Source: Bacteroidaceae bacterium (GTDB lineage: Bacteria; Bacteroidota; Bacteroidia; Bacteroidales; Bacteroidaceae). From it: 42,057 nucleotides of DNA. Within the stretch, counting starts at the first letter, position 1. Every line of letters starts with the position of its first letter. Where the stretch lies: contig JAKSLL010000027.1 of the NCBI GenBank assembly GCA_024401215.1, forward strand, positions 1-42,057, read 5' to 3'. The position numbers and the translations under genes were made by a program. Positions 14,577 to 22,708 of the stretch are shown here, piece by piece. A model generated the notes under the pieces. That model searched no databases, had not been told where the DNA came from, and worked only from the letters and a program-made list of their open reading frames with translations.

Positions 14577-16121
14577 CTAATAAGGAACTTCGTTTGGCAT
14601 CATATCAGAGCCAATGCTACCAAATGGATCATCCATTTCATCATCATTCATGCGAGATGGCTTTATTGTTCCATCACTGTCAGGAAGCGGAGCATTTGTT
14701 CCTTCCATATTTATGAACTGTGCATATTCGCTCTTGAACTTTAATCGAACATCACCAACAGCACCATTTCTGTGCTTTGCAATGATGATTTCAGCCACAT
14801 TTCGCAAATCATTTCCGTACTGATCCTTAAATATCTTATAATACTCAGGGCGGTGTATAAAGCACACCATATCAGCATCTTGTTCTATGGCTCCTGATTC
14901 ACGAAGGTCACTTAATTGCGGTCTCTTGCTGTCAGGATTATTTGCATCTGTTGATGTTCTTTGTTCAACAGAACGATTCAACTGTGAAAGAGCGATGATT
15001 GGAATGTTTAACTCTTTTGCCAATCCTTTAAGAGCTCGTGATATCATCGAAACTTCTTCCTGACGGCTTCCATACGACATTCCTGACGCATTCATAAGCT
15101 GAAGGTAGTCGATTATTATCACTTTAACTCCATAATCTCGAACTAGTCGTCTGGCCTTTGTTCTTAATTCAAAAATAGAAAGTGATGGAGTGTCATCAAC
15201 ATAAAGAGGCGCCCCTATCAATTCTTTAAGTTTGAAGTCAAGCTGTTGCCATTCATATTTGGCCAACTGACCGCTCTTTATCTTCTCGCCAGGAATTTCA
15301 CACACATTGACAATCAATCGGTTGACAAGCTGTACGTTTGACATTTCAAGCGAGAACATTGCAACTGGCACTTTGTTGTCAACAGCTATATTCTTCGCCA
15401 TAGAAAGTACGAAAGCAGTCTTTCCCATTGCAGGACGTGCAGCAATAATAATCAAATCTGAATTTTGCCATCCAGAAGTCATTGCGTCTAACTTGTCGAA
15501 TCCGGAAGCTAAACCAGATAGACCGTCAGTTCTCGCTGCTGCCTTTTGAAGCAATTCGTATGCGTCCTTAATTACAGGGTCGATTTGAGTGAAATCTTTC
15601 TTAAGATTTGACTTTGAAAGTTCAAAAAGTTCACCTTCCGCTTTCTGCATCAAGTCTTGTATGTCTTGCGTTTCATCGAATGCAAGTCCCTGTATATCAT
15701 TTGTATATGAAATGAGATTTCTTGCTAATGCCTTTTGTGCGATAACTCTTGCATGGTACTCAAGATGCACAGATGAAAGCATATTTTGCGAGAGTTCTGC
15801 TATGTATGCAGGTCCCCCAACCTCTTCAAGTTTACCCTTCTTTTGCAGCTGTTGAGTAACAGTGAGAATATCTATAGGATTATTCTCTGTTGCTAACGAA
15901 GAAATAGCATCATATATAACCTGATGTTTAGCATCATAGAAAGATGATGGCTTCAAAAAATCAGAAACAATTGCAAAAGCATCTTGTTCAATAAGACAAG
16001 CTCCCAAAACTGCTTTTTCAAAATCTACAGCTTGTGGCTGCAGACGACCTAAAGCGTCTGGTGTATTTGCATCTCTCGTTGAGCGAGTTCTTCTGCGATT
16101 ATTTGAATTTTGTTCAGGCAT
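14577..16121 (-). CDS. dnaB: Replicative DNA helicase
   Basis: A 514-residue hexameric 5'-3' helicase that unwinds DNA at the replication fork. Residues ~25-130 are the N-terminal DnaB domain that contacts primase (LGRLQPQAVDFEKAVLGACL). The RecA-like motor follows: ARPAMGKT (Walker A, 228-235), MFSLEMS (motif 1a), VIIIDYLQLM (Walker B), then ALSQLNRSVEQR and the DLRESGAIEQDAD and IIAKHRNGAVG segments. A basic N-terminal extension and an acidic Met/Asp-rich C-terminal tail are disordered. No intein is present. Transcribed alone from a -7 box at 16223-16230; it is divergent from nqrA and convergent with prmA. Confidence 0.95.
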   Translation of the reverse strand: MPEQNSNNRRRTRSTRDANTPDALGRLQPQAVDFEKAVLGACLIEQDAFAIVSDFLKPSSFYDAKHQVIYDAISSLATENNPIDILTVTQQLQKKGKLEEVGGPAYIAELSQNMLSSVHLEYHARVIAQKALARNLISYTNDIQGLAFDETQDIQDLMQKAEGELFELSKSNLKKDFTQIDPVIKDAYELLQKAAARTDGLSGLASGFDKLDAMTSGWQNSDLIIIAARPAMGKTAFVLSMAKNIAVDNKVPVAMFSLEMSNVQLVNRLIVNVCEIPGEKIKSGQLAKYEWQQLDFKLKELIGAPLYVDDTPSLSIFELRTKARRLVRDYGVKVIIIDYLQLMNASGMSYGSRQEEVSMISRALKGLAKELNIPIIALSQLNRSVEQRTSTDANNPDSKRPQLSDLRESGAIEQDADMVCFIHRPEYYKIFKDQYGNDLRNVAEIIIAKHRNGAVGDVRLKFKSEYAQFINMEGTNAPLPDSDGTIKPSRMNDDEMDDPFGSIGSDMMPNEVPY

Positions 16122-16222
16122 ATATTAATATGTTATATTCACTTTATCAGAACCTTAACGTTTCTTAGTTAGACATAAACTGAAAAGGCTGTCAAAATCC
16201 GTTCTGCTTTGTTTTGACGTTG

Positions 16223-16230
16223 CAAATGTA
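16223..16230 (-). promoter_or_regulatory. Putative -7 box (TACATTTG) for dnaB
   Basis: Exact TAnnTTTG match on the minus strand, 102 bases upstream of the dnaB start, giving a leader of about 95 bases. Confidence 0.5.
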
Positions 16231-16300
16231 GATAATTATTTTTTATAACACATACGTTTTTAGGAAAAAGTTATTAACAAAAAAATACTCAAAATGTTAA

Positions 16301-16308
16301 TAACTTTG
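16301..16308 (+). promoter_or_regulatory. Distal putative -7 box (TAACTTTG)
   Basis: Exact TAnnTTTG match whose first five bases are the right arm of the 16269-16305 inverted repeat. A protein bound to that repeat would block it. A transcript from here to nqrA would have a leader of about 545 bases. Confidence 0.4.
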
Positions 16309-16771
16309 TAAATAAGTCAGTATTTTAAAATATTTTTCCCATTTCATCGAAACAAAAATAAATTGTAAATAAATATAAAAAAAAATTCCCGAAAACGTAA
16401 TAATGGTACATAAAAAAGTAATTGAGTGCTTTTAGTTGTTGTTCTTTTTGATAATATGAGCTAATAAGAGTCAGTATTGGGATTATTGTTTTTCATTTGT
16501 TTTTATCATCAAAACATAACTCAATAATAGTTGAAAAATGCGCTTTATAGATTTCATCAACAGTTGGAAGAAATGACAACCACTTAGTCAAAATACGTTA
16601 ATTAATATATTTCACTGCAGTTTGTAATCCACCTTATAGTCAATCATTTGAATTTAACCTTTTTTGACAACTCAATTTCTCTTAATTAGTGAAAGACGAG
16701 ATATAATATTTAAAATTACGCATTCTTTTTAAATAAGTTTGAATATATTTCCCAATTTATTTAAAATGTAT

Positions 16772-16779
16772 TAACTTTG
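16772..16779 (+). promoter_or_regulatory. Proximal putative -7 box (TAACTTTG) for the nqr operon
   Basis: Exact TAnnTTTG match 80 bases upstream of nqrA. This is the more likely main promoter. Confidence 0.55.
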
Positions 16780-16859
16780 TATCGTTTTTTGAGTAATAAG
16801 TTTTTCTTTCAGGATTATAGTAAAAGAAAGATTATAAATATAGTTAATTTCAACAAATT

Positions 16860-18203
16860 ATGGCGAATGTAATTAAAATTACGAAAGGCTTGAACATCAA
16901 CCTAAAAGGTAAGGCTGCTGCTCAGGTTTCTGCCGCACCTGCATCAAAGGTTTATGGACTTGTTCCAGATGCATTTTGGGGTATGAAGCCAAAGGTGGTA
17001 GTTAAGGAAGGTGATGATGTTAAGGCTGGTGATGCTTTGTTTGTCAACAAATTGCATCCAGAAGTCAAGTTCGTCTCTCCTGTTGCTGGCAAGGTTTTGT
17101 TAGTAGAGAGAGGTGATCGTCGTAAAGTTTTAAGCGTTCAGGTAGAAGCAGCTGCGCAGCAATCGTATGTTGACTTCGGAAAGAAAGATGTGAACTCCCT
17201 TAATGGAGAGCAGGTTAAGAATGCTCTTCTTGAAAGTGGTATGTTCGCATTTTTCATTCAGCGCCCTTATGCTGTTGTTGCCAATCCAGACGACGCACCA
17301 AAGGGTATTTTCGTTTCTGCTATTGCAGATATGCCTCTCGCTGCTAATATCGACGAAGTAATGAAGGGCAATGAGGCCGACTTCCAGACTGGTATCTCAG
17401 CTCTTGCTAAAATTGCAAAAGTTTATCTTGGTGTTAAACCAGGTAGCGCTCTTGCAAGTACAAAGAATGCTGAAGTCAATGTATTTGACGGCAAGTGCCC
17501 TGCAGGAAATGTCGGAGTTCAGATTAACCACGTTAACCCAGTAAACAAGGGTGAGGTTGTTTGGACAATCGGAGCAGAAGAAGTCGTATTCATCGGAAGA
17601 CTTTTCAACAAAGGTATCGCTGACTTCACTCGCACTATTGCTGTTGCTGGTTCTGAAATCAAGAACCCAGAATACAAGAAAGTGTTGATTGGTGCTAAGA
17701 TTGGCGATATTATTAATAATAATGTAGCAACAGATAAGAAGGTTCGTATTATCGACGGTAACCCGCTTACTGGTATGAAGACAAGTGCGGATGCCTTCCT
17801 TTATGCTCACACTACAGAAGTCACAGCTATTCCTGAAGGAGACGATGCTGACGAGCTCTTCGGTTGGATTGCTCCACGATTCAACGAGTTCTCAACAAGT
17901 CGCTCTTACCTCTCTTGGCTCATGCCTAAGAGCAAGGAATATGTGATTGACGCTCGTGTTAAGGGTGGCCATCGTCATATGATCTTCTCTGGAGAATATG
18001 ATTCTGTATTCCCAATGGATATCTATCCTGAACAACTTCTCAAAGCAATTATCTCTGGAGACATCGACCGCATGGAGGCTCTCGGCATCTATGAGGTTGC
18101 TCCTGAAGACTTTGCTTTAGCTGAGTTTGTGGATAGCTCAAAAGTTGAACTCCAGCGCATCGTTCGAGAGGGCCTCGATATGCTGCGTAAAGAAAACGAA
18201 TAA
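16860..18203 (+). CDS. nqrA: Na+-translocating NADH:quinone reductase subunit A
   Basis: A 447-residue peripheral subunit on the cytoplasmic face of the Na+-NQR complex, linked in the family to quinone binding. The start MANVIKITKGLNINLKGKA is typical, as are a biotinyl-lipoyl-like fold in the first ~90 residues (FVSPVAGKVLLVERGDRRKVLSV) and the C-terminal SEYDSVFPMDIYPEQLL-type segment. Length is normal. First gene of nqrABCDEF, 6 bases before nqrB. ATG 16860 is preceded only by AT-rich sequence without a Shine-Dalgarno. Confidence 0.95.
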   Translation: MANVIKITKGLNINLKGKAAAQVSAAPASKVYGLVPDAFWGMKPKVVVKEGDDVKAGDALFVNKLHPEVKFVSPVAGKVLLVERGDRRKVLSVQVEAAAQQSYVDFGKKDVNSLNGEQVKNALLESGMFAFFIQRPYAVVANPDDAPKGIFVSAIADMPLAANIDEVMKGNEADFQTGISALAKIAKVYLGVKPGSALASTKNAEVNVFDGKCPAGNVGVQINHVNPVNKGEVVWTIGAEEVVFIGRLFNKGIADFTRTIAVAGSEIKNPEYKKVLIGAKIGDIINNNVATDKKVRIIDGNPLTGMKTSADAFLYAHTTEVTAIPEGDDADELFGWIAPRFNEFSTSRSYLSWLMPKSKEYVIDARVKGGHRHMIFSGEYDSVFPMDIYPEQLLKAIISGDIDRMEALGIYEVAPEDFALAEFVDSSKVELQRIVREGLDMLRKENE

Positions 18204-18209
18204 AGCACT

Positions 18210-19373
18210 ATGGGACTTAAGAAAATTCTTGACAACATGAAGCCTACCTTCTCAGAAGGAGGTAAGCTCAGCGCCTTTGGTTCTCTTTATGACGCAATGG
18301 AGACTTTCTTCTATGTGCCAAACGAGACATCTAAGGTTCGTGGCGCTCAGATTCATGACGCCATTGACTCAAAGCGTAGCATTTTCTTCGTTATTATAGC
18401 GATGATTCCTGCTATTCTTTTTGGTATGTACAACATCGGATACCAGCACTCATTAGCCGTTGGTTGTGATTGCGGAATGTTTGAACAATTCCTTTACGGA
18501 CTTGGCGTAATGATTCCAAAGATTATCGTTTCATACGCTGTAGGTCTTGGTATTGAGGTTGCTATTGCTCAGTACAAGAAGGAAGAAGTTCATGAAGGTT
18601 TCTTCGTTACAGGTATGCTCATTCCAATGATTGTTCCTGTAAACTGCCCACTTTGGATTATCGCTGTTGCAACAGCATTCGCTGTAGTTTTCGCAAAAGA
18701 GGTTTTCGGTGGAACAGGTATGAACATTTTCAATCCTGCGCTCGTAACTCGTGCATTCCTCTTCTTTGCTTATCCAGCAATGATGTCAGGTGATCAGGTT
18801 TGGATCAACAAGAATTATATGGACTGTATTAATGGTACATTGAACAGCGGATATGCCGATGGATTCACTGGTGCGACACCACTTGGTCAGCTTGCAGCAG
18901 GTGAGCCTGTAACATACAGCGCAATGGACACTATTATTGGTACAATCCCTGGTTCCATCGGTGAAACATCATTCATAGCTATCATGATTGGTGCTGTCAT
19001 CCTTGTATGGGCTGGCATCGCAAGCTGGAAAATCATTCTTGGTACATTTGTTGGTGGTGCAGCAATGGCATATCTTCTTCCTTATGCAGGTGCAGAGAAT
19101 TTCGAATGGTGGGAGCAGCTCACAGTCGGAGGTTTCGCATTCGGTGCTGTGTTTATGGCAACTGACCCAGTAACAAGCCCACGTACAGAAGGCGGCAAGT
19201 GGATTTTTGGTTTATTCATCGGAGCTTTGGCAATCATCATCCGTGTTCTTAACCCAGGTTTCCCTGAGGGTATGATGCTTGCAATTCTCCTTATGAATGT
19301 TTTTGCTCCACTCTTCGACTACTTCTTCGTTCAGTCAAATATCAACAAGCGCGCTAAGCGTGCTGCAAAATAA
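18210..19373 (+). CDS. nqrB: Na+-translocating NADH:quinone reductase subunit B
   Basis: A 387-residue integral membrane subunit with about ten predicted helices. It carries a covalent FMN and forms part of the Na+ path. The flavin attachment motif is DGFTGATPLGQ, with FMN expected on Thr223 through a phosphoester bond made by ApbE (not encoded here). KEVFGGTGMNIFNPALV and the C-terminal membrane hairpins match the family. It also retains the riboflavin-binding region expected for NqrB, though single residues cannot be assigned by eye. It is 6 bases after nqrA, and its TAA stop overlaps the Shine-Dalgarno of nqrC. Confidence 0.95.
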   Translation: MGLKKILDNMKPTFSEGGKLSAFGSLYDAMETFFYVPNETSKVRGAQIHDAIDSKRSIFFVIIAMIPAILFGMYNIGYQHSLAVGCDCGMFEQFLYGLGVMIPKIIVSYAVGLGIEVAIAQYKKEEVHEGFFVTGMLIPMIVPVNCPLWIIAVATAFAVVFAKEVFGGTGMNIFNPALVTRAFLFFAYPAMMSGDQVWINKNYMDCINGTLNSGYADGFTGATPLGQLAAGEPVTYSAMDTIIGTIPGSIGETSFIAIMIGAVILVWAGIASWKIILGTFVGGAAMAYLLPYAGAENFEWWEQLTVGGFAFGAVFMATDPVTSPRTEGGKWIFGLFIGALAIIIRVLNPGFPEGMMLAILLMNVFAPLFDYFFVQSNINKRAKRAAK

Positions 19374-19378
19374 GGAGG
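19372..19378 (+). promoter_or_regulatory. Full Shine-Dalgarno (AAGGAGG) of nqrC overlapping the nqrB stop
   Basis: AAGGAGG begins within the nqrB TAA and lies 8 bases before the nqrC ATG. Such complete matches are uncommon in Bacteroidetes. The same arrangement recurs before nqrD at 20012-20018. Confidence 0.8.
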
Positions 19379-19386
19379 ATTAGACT

Positions 19387-20013
19387 ATGGCAAAATTAAA
19401 TACAAATAGTAACGCATATACTATTATATATGCAAGCGTGATGGTAATCATCGTCGCATTCCTCCTTGCTTTCGTTGCTTCTTCTTTGAAAGAGACACAA
19501 GATAAGAATGTGGCTCTTGACACAAAGAAGCAGGTCCTTGCTTCACTTAACATACGCGATTGTGAAGATATCGAAGGTAAGTATGCTGAAGTTCTTGGTT
19601 CTCAGGACCAGAACGCAGAAATACTTAACGCAAAGGTTGAAGGTCAGGACAAGCTTGTTATAAAGGTCAAGGGAGCTGGTCTTTGGGGACCTATCTGGGG
19701 CTGGATTTCTGTAGATAAGGATGGCGAGACTGTATATGGTACATTCTTCAATCACGAAGGAGAAACAGCTGGTCTTGGCGCTCGCATCACAGAACAGTGG
19801 TTCCAGGATTCATTCAAGGGCAAGAAAATCTTCAATAACGGAAATGTTGCTCTTGGTGTTTTCAAAGCAGGAAAAGCACCTAATGATGTCACTCCAGACA
19901 ACTATGTTGATGCTGTGACAGGTGCCACCCTTACTTCTAATGGCGTTAATGACATGATTAAGCAGTGTCTTGCAGAGAAGAAAGATAATATCGAATCATT
20001 TAAGAACAAATAA
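19387..20013 (+). CDS. nqrC: Na+-translocating NADH:quinone reductase subunit C
   Basis: A 208-residue subunit with one N-terminal membrane helix (~12-34) and a periplasmic FMN-binding domain. The covalent FMN site is the DAVTGATLTSNGV motif, Thr181. The rest (WGPIWGWISVD, FNHEGETAGLGARI) fits the FMN_bind domain. Bacterial NqrC is often ~255 residues, so this is a short version; the shortening lies between helix and flavin domain, with all key motifs kept. It has a full Shine-Dalgarno 8 bases upstream. Confidence 0.93.
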   Translation: MAKLNTNSNAYTIIYASVMVIIVAFLLAFVASSLKETQDKNVALDTKKQVLASLNIRDCEDIEGKYAEVLGSQDQNAEILNAKVEGQDKLVIKVKGAGLWGPIWGWISVDKDGETVYGTFFNHEGETAGLGARITEQWFQDSFKGKKIFNNGNVALGVFKAGKAPNDVTPDNYVDAVTGATLTSNGVNDMIKQCLAEKKDNIESFKNK

Positions 20014-20018
20014 GGAGG
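20012..20018 (+). promoter_or_regulatory. Full Shine-Dalgarno (AAGGAGG) of nqrD overlapping the nqrC stop
   Basis: Begins inside the nqrC TAA and lies 9 bases before the nqrD ATG, mirroring the nqrB/nqrC junction. Confidence 0.8.
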
Positions 20019-20027
20019 ACAAAGAAT

Positions 20028-20666
20028 ATGAGTTTATTTTCAAAAGAGAATGGCGAAGTTTTCAAGGGTCCGCTTAATCTTAACAACCCTGTAGCAGTTC
20101 AGGTTCTTGGTATTTGTTCTGCTCTCGCCGTAACATCACAGTTGAAGCCTGCTATTGTAATGGGTCTTTCTGTTACAGTAATCACAGCCTTCGCTAACGT
20201 AATTATTTCATTACTTCGTAAGACAATTCCAAACCGTATACGTATCATTGTACAGCTTGTTGTTGTTGCTGCTCTTGTGACAATTGTCAGCAATATCCTT
20301 AAAGCATACGTTTATGATGTTAGCGTTCAGCTTTCAGTATATGTCGGTCTTATCATTACCAACTGTATTCTTATGGGACGACTTGAAGCATTTGCGATGC
20401 AGAATGGTCCATGGGAGTCTTTCTTAGATGGTATTGGTAATGGTCTTGGATATGCATTTGTACTTGTTGTTGTTGGTCTCGTTCGTGAAATCCTCGGCTT
20501 CGGTACTGTACTCGGATTCCAGATTGTGCCAGACTGTGCATACATGGAAAATGGCGGTTTGTATCTCAACAATGGTATGATGACAATGCCTGCAATGGCC
20601 CTCGTTCTTGTAGCGTGCTTCATTTGGGTTCATCGTGCATTAAATAATGATGAGAAAAAGAAGTAA
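20028..20666 (+). CDS. nqrD: Na+-translocating NADH:quinone reductase subunit D
   Basis: A 212-residue, six-helix membrane subunit of the RnfE/NqrD family. Together with NqrE it forms the antiporter-like core, with an intramembrane iron centre between the subunits. The expected Cys ligands are visible at Cys30 (LGICSAL) and Cys113 (TNCILMG). NPVAVQVLGIC and RLEAFAMQNGPWESFLDG are family hallmarks. It is followed by 48 noncoding bases before nqrE, the widest gap in the operon, without a terminator. Confidence 0.95.
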   Translation: MSLFSKENGEVFKGPLNLNNPVAVQVLGICSALAVTSQLKPAIVMGLSVTVITAFANVIISLLRKTIPNRIRIIVQLVVVAALVTIVSNILKAYVYDVSVQLSVYVGLIITNCILMGRLEAFAMQNGPWESFLDGIGNGLGYAFVLVVVGLVREILGFGTVLGFQIVPDCAYMENGGLYLNNGMMTMPAMALVLVACFIWVHRALNNDEKKK

Positions 20667-20714
20667 TATTAACCCAAGCGGCAAATACATTTTGCCATAA
20701 AAGAAAAGAATAAT

Positions 20715-21341
20715 ATGGAACATTTCATTTCCCTCTTTGTCCGTTCAATTTTTGTGGACAACATGATTTTCGCTTTCTTCTTGGGTATGTGCTCTTATCT
20801 CGCAGTATCTAAGACAGTAAAGACTTCTTTCGGACTTGGTGTAGCAGTAACATTCGTTCTTCTCATCACAGTTCCTGTAGACTACATCCTTCAGACAAAA
20901 GTTTTAGCTAATGGAGCATTGGCTGAGGGTGTTGATCTCACATTCCTTGCGTTCATCCTCTTCATTGCTGTAATCGCCGGTATTGTCCAGCTTGTTGAGA
21001 TGATTGTGGAGCGCTTCTCCCCTTCTCTCTATGCAGCACTTGGTATCTTCCTCCCACTTATCGCTGTAAACTGTGCAATCATGGGTGCTTCACTTTTCAT
21101 GCAGCAGCGCATCAATATGGATCCTGCAAGCACACAGTACATCGGTGGTGTTGGAGATTGCCTTGCTTACGCTCTTGGTTCTGGTATTGGTTGGACACTC
21201 GCTATTGTCGGCCTTGCAGCAATTCGTGAGAAGATGGCATACTCTGATGTTCCAAAGCCTCTTCAGGGTCTTGGCATCACATTTATCACAGTAGGTCTCA
21301 TGGCCATGGCATTTATGTGCTTCTCTGGTCTTAAAATCTAA
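20715..21341 (+). CDS. nqrE: Na+-translocating NADH:quinone reductase subunit E
   Basis: A 208-residue, six-helix membrane subunit of the RnfA/NqrE family, paralogous to NqrD in inverted topology. The iron-binding Cys pair is visible at Cys26 ([13 protein letters not shown]) and Cys120 (IAVNCAIMG). [22 protein letters not shown] and the final [11 protein letters not shown] match the family. The stop is followed after 17 bases by nqrF, with a partial Shine-Dalgarno AAAGGA at 21345-21350. Confidence 0.95.
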   Translation: MEHFISLFVRSIFVDNMIFAFFLGMCSYLAVSKTVKTSFGLGVAVTFVLLITVPVDYILQTKVLANGALAEGVDLTFLAFILFIAVIAGIVQLVEMIVERFSPSLYAALGIFLPLIAVNCAIMGASLFMQQRINMDPASTQYIGGVGDCLAYALGSGIGWTLAIVGLAAIREKMAYSDVPKPLQGLGITFITVGLMAMAFMCFSGLKI

Positions 21342-21358
21342 AAGAAAGGATAAATCAA

Positions 21359-22633
21359 ATGGATATACAATTTATAATTTATAGCATCGCAGTATTCTTG
21401 ATTATTGTGCTTGTGCTCGTAATCATCTTGCTCGTTGCTAAGAAATTCCTCTCTCCAAGTGGTAATGTAACTGTTACCATCAATGGAAAGGACAAGCTCG
21501 AAGTTGAGCAGGGCGGCAGCCTCCTCAGCACACTCGCAGCTAAGGACGTGTATCTTCCTTCTGCTTGTGGTGGTAAGGGCTCATGTGGACAGTGCAAATG
21601 CCAGATTATTTCTGGCGGCGGCGAAATCCTCGATTCAGAGAAAGGCCACTTCACTCGTAAGCAGATCAAAGAGGGCTATCGTCTCGGCTGTCAGGCTAAG
21701 GTGAAAGGCGATCTTGACATCAAGGTGCCAGATTCTGTTATGGGTGTTAAGGAATGGGAATGTACAGTTATTGGCAACAAGAACGTGGCTACATTCATCA
21801 AGGAGTACAAAGTTGCTCTTCCTCCAGGCGAGCACATGGACTTCGAGCCAGGTTCATACGCACAGATTAAGATTCCAGCATTCACTATCGACTACGATAA
21901 GGATATGGATAAGTCTCTCATCGGCGACACCTACCTCCCAGCATGGGAGAAGTTCGGTTTGTTCGGTCTGAAGTGTGTTAACGACACTCCAACAATTCGT
22001 GCATACTCTATGGCGAACTACCCTGATGAAGGAGATATCATCACACTTAACGTACGTATCGCAACACCTCCATTCAAGCCAAAGGATCAAGGTCCTGGTT
22101 TCATGGATGTAAATCCAGGTATTGCTTCGTCTTACATCTTCTCTCTCAAGCCAGGTGATAAGGTTATCATGTCAGGACCTTACGGCGAGTTCCGCCCTAA
22201 GTATGGCACTGGCCGTGAGATGATTTGGGTAGGTGGTGGTGCCGGTATGGCTCCTCTTCGTGCACAGATTATGCACTGTCTTAAGACACTTAACATCCGT
22301 GACCGTGAGATGCATTACTTCTATGGAGCTCGTGCACTTGAGGAAATTCCATTCCTTGATGACTTCCTCCAGCTTGAGAAAGATTTCGATAATTTCCACT
22401 TCCATCTTGCTCTCGACCGCCCAGATCCAAAGGCTGATGCTGCAGGTATTGCCTATACTCCAGGATTTGTTGCTCCTGTTATGGGTGATACATATCTCAA
22501 GCAGCATGAGAATCCAGAAGATGTTGAGTACTACCTCTGCGGACCTCCAATGATGGCTAAGACAGTTCTTGATCTTCTTCATTCTCTCGGTGTTGAAGAT
22601 GATATGATTGCATTTGACAACTTCGGCGGATAA
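21359..22633 (+). CDS. nqrF: Na+-translocating NADH:quinone reductase subunit F (NADH-oxidising)
   Basis: A 424-residue electron-input subunit. One N-terminal membrane helix (~6-27) anchors it. A 2Fe-2S ferredoxin domain follows, with Cys70, Cys76, Cys79 and Cys111 (CGGKGSCGQC ... GCQ). The C-terminal ferredoxin-NADP reductase module has the FAD motif RAYSMANYP, the pyridine-nucleotide loop VGGGAGMAPLRAQI, and CGPPMM near the end, followed by the terminal aromatic FDNFGG. It takes a hydride from NADH in the cytoplasm and passes electrons one at a time to the 2Fe-2S centre. Last gene of the operon, closed by a UUCG-loop terminator. Confidence 0.96.
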   Translation: MDIQFIIYSIAVFLIIVLVLVIILLVAKKFLSPSGNVTVTINGKDKLEVEQGGSLLSTLAAKDVYLPSACGGKGSCGQCKCQIISGGGEILDSEKGHFTRKQIKEGYRLGCQAKVKGDLDIKVPDSVMGVKEWECTVIGNKNVATFIKEYKVALPPGEHMDFEPGSYAQIKIPAFTIDYDKDMDKSLIGDTYLPAWEKFGLFGLKCVNDTPTIRAYSMANYPDEGDIITLNVRIATPPFKPKDQGPGFMDVNPGIASSYIFSLKPGDKVIMSGPYGEFRPKYGTGREMIWVGGGAGMAPLRAQIMHCLKTLNIRDREMHYFYGARALEEIPFLDDFLQLEKDFDNFHFHLALDRPDPKADAAGIAYTPGFVAPVMGDTYLKQHENPEDVEYYLCGPPMMAKTVLDLLHSLGVEDDMIAFDNFGG

Positions 22634-22654
22634 TATTTCGCAGGATATACGAAT

Positions 22655-22691
22655 AAAAAGGACAATTACTTCGGTAGTTGTCTTTTTTTTT
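22655..22691 (+). terminator. Terminator of the nqr operon with a UUCG tetraloop
   Basis: GACAATTAC (22661-22669) pairs with 22674-22682, with one G-U pair. The loop is TTCG closed by C-G, an extra-stable tetraloop, and nine Ts follow. Confidence 0.93.
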
Positions 22692-22692
22692 G

Positions 22693-22700
22693 TATCTTTG
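22693..22700 (+). promoter_or_regulatory. Putative -7 box (TATCTTTG) giving a leaderless DUF4105 mRNA
   Basis: Exact TAnnTTTG match starting 2 bases after the nqr terminator T-run. The start codon at 22709 is only 8 bases beyond the box, so the transcript would begin at or within a few bases of the ATG. Confidence 0.55.
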
Positions 22701-22708
22701 CATTGTAT

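Larger units (their letters stand above)
16231..16859 (+). other. Long AT-rich leader/intergenic region upstream of nqrA
   Basis: The 738-base divergent dnaB-nqrA gap is mostly AT-rich. It contains a 10-bp inverted repeat (16269-16278 and 16296-16305), two TAACTTTG boxes on the plus strand (16301-16308 and 16772-16779), and a 12-codon ORF (16538-16576, MRFIDFINSWKK). I see no longer ORF, no tRNA and no recognised riboswitch. Confidence 0.6.

Noticed and set aside
14390-14716. 108-codon plus-strand frame between prmA and dnaB
   Set aside because: It runs into dnaB antisense and has an irregular, low-information composition; the minus-strand small unit is a better reading.
16538-16576. 12-codon ORF upstream of nqrA as a definite leader peptide gene
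   Set aside because: It has no run of regulatory codons and no adjacent attenuator hairpin; kept only as a note in the leader region.
16860-22633. Operon as Rnf rather than Nqr
   Set aside because: Subunit F carries a 2Fe-2S plus FAD/NADH reductase module, and no RnfB/RnfC ferredoxin subunits are present.
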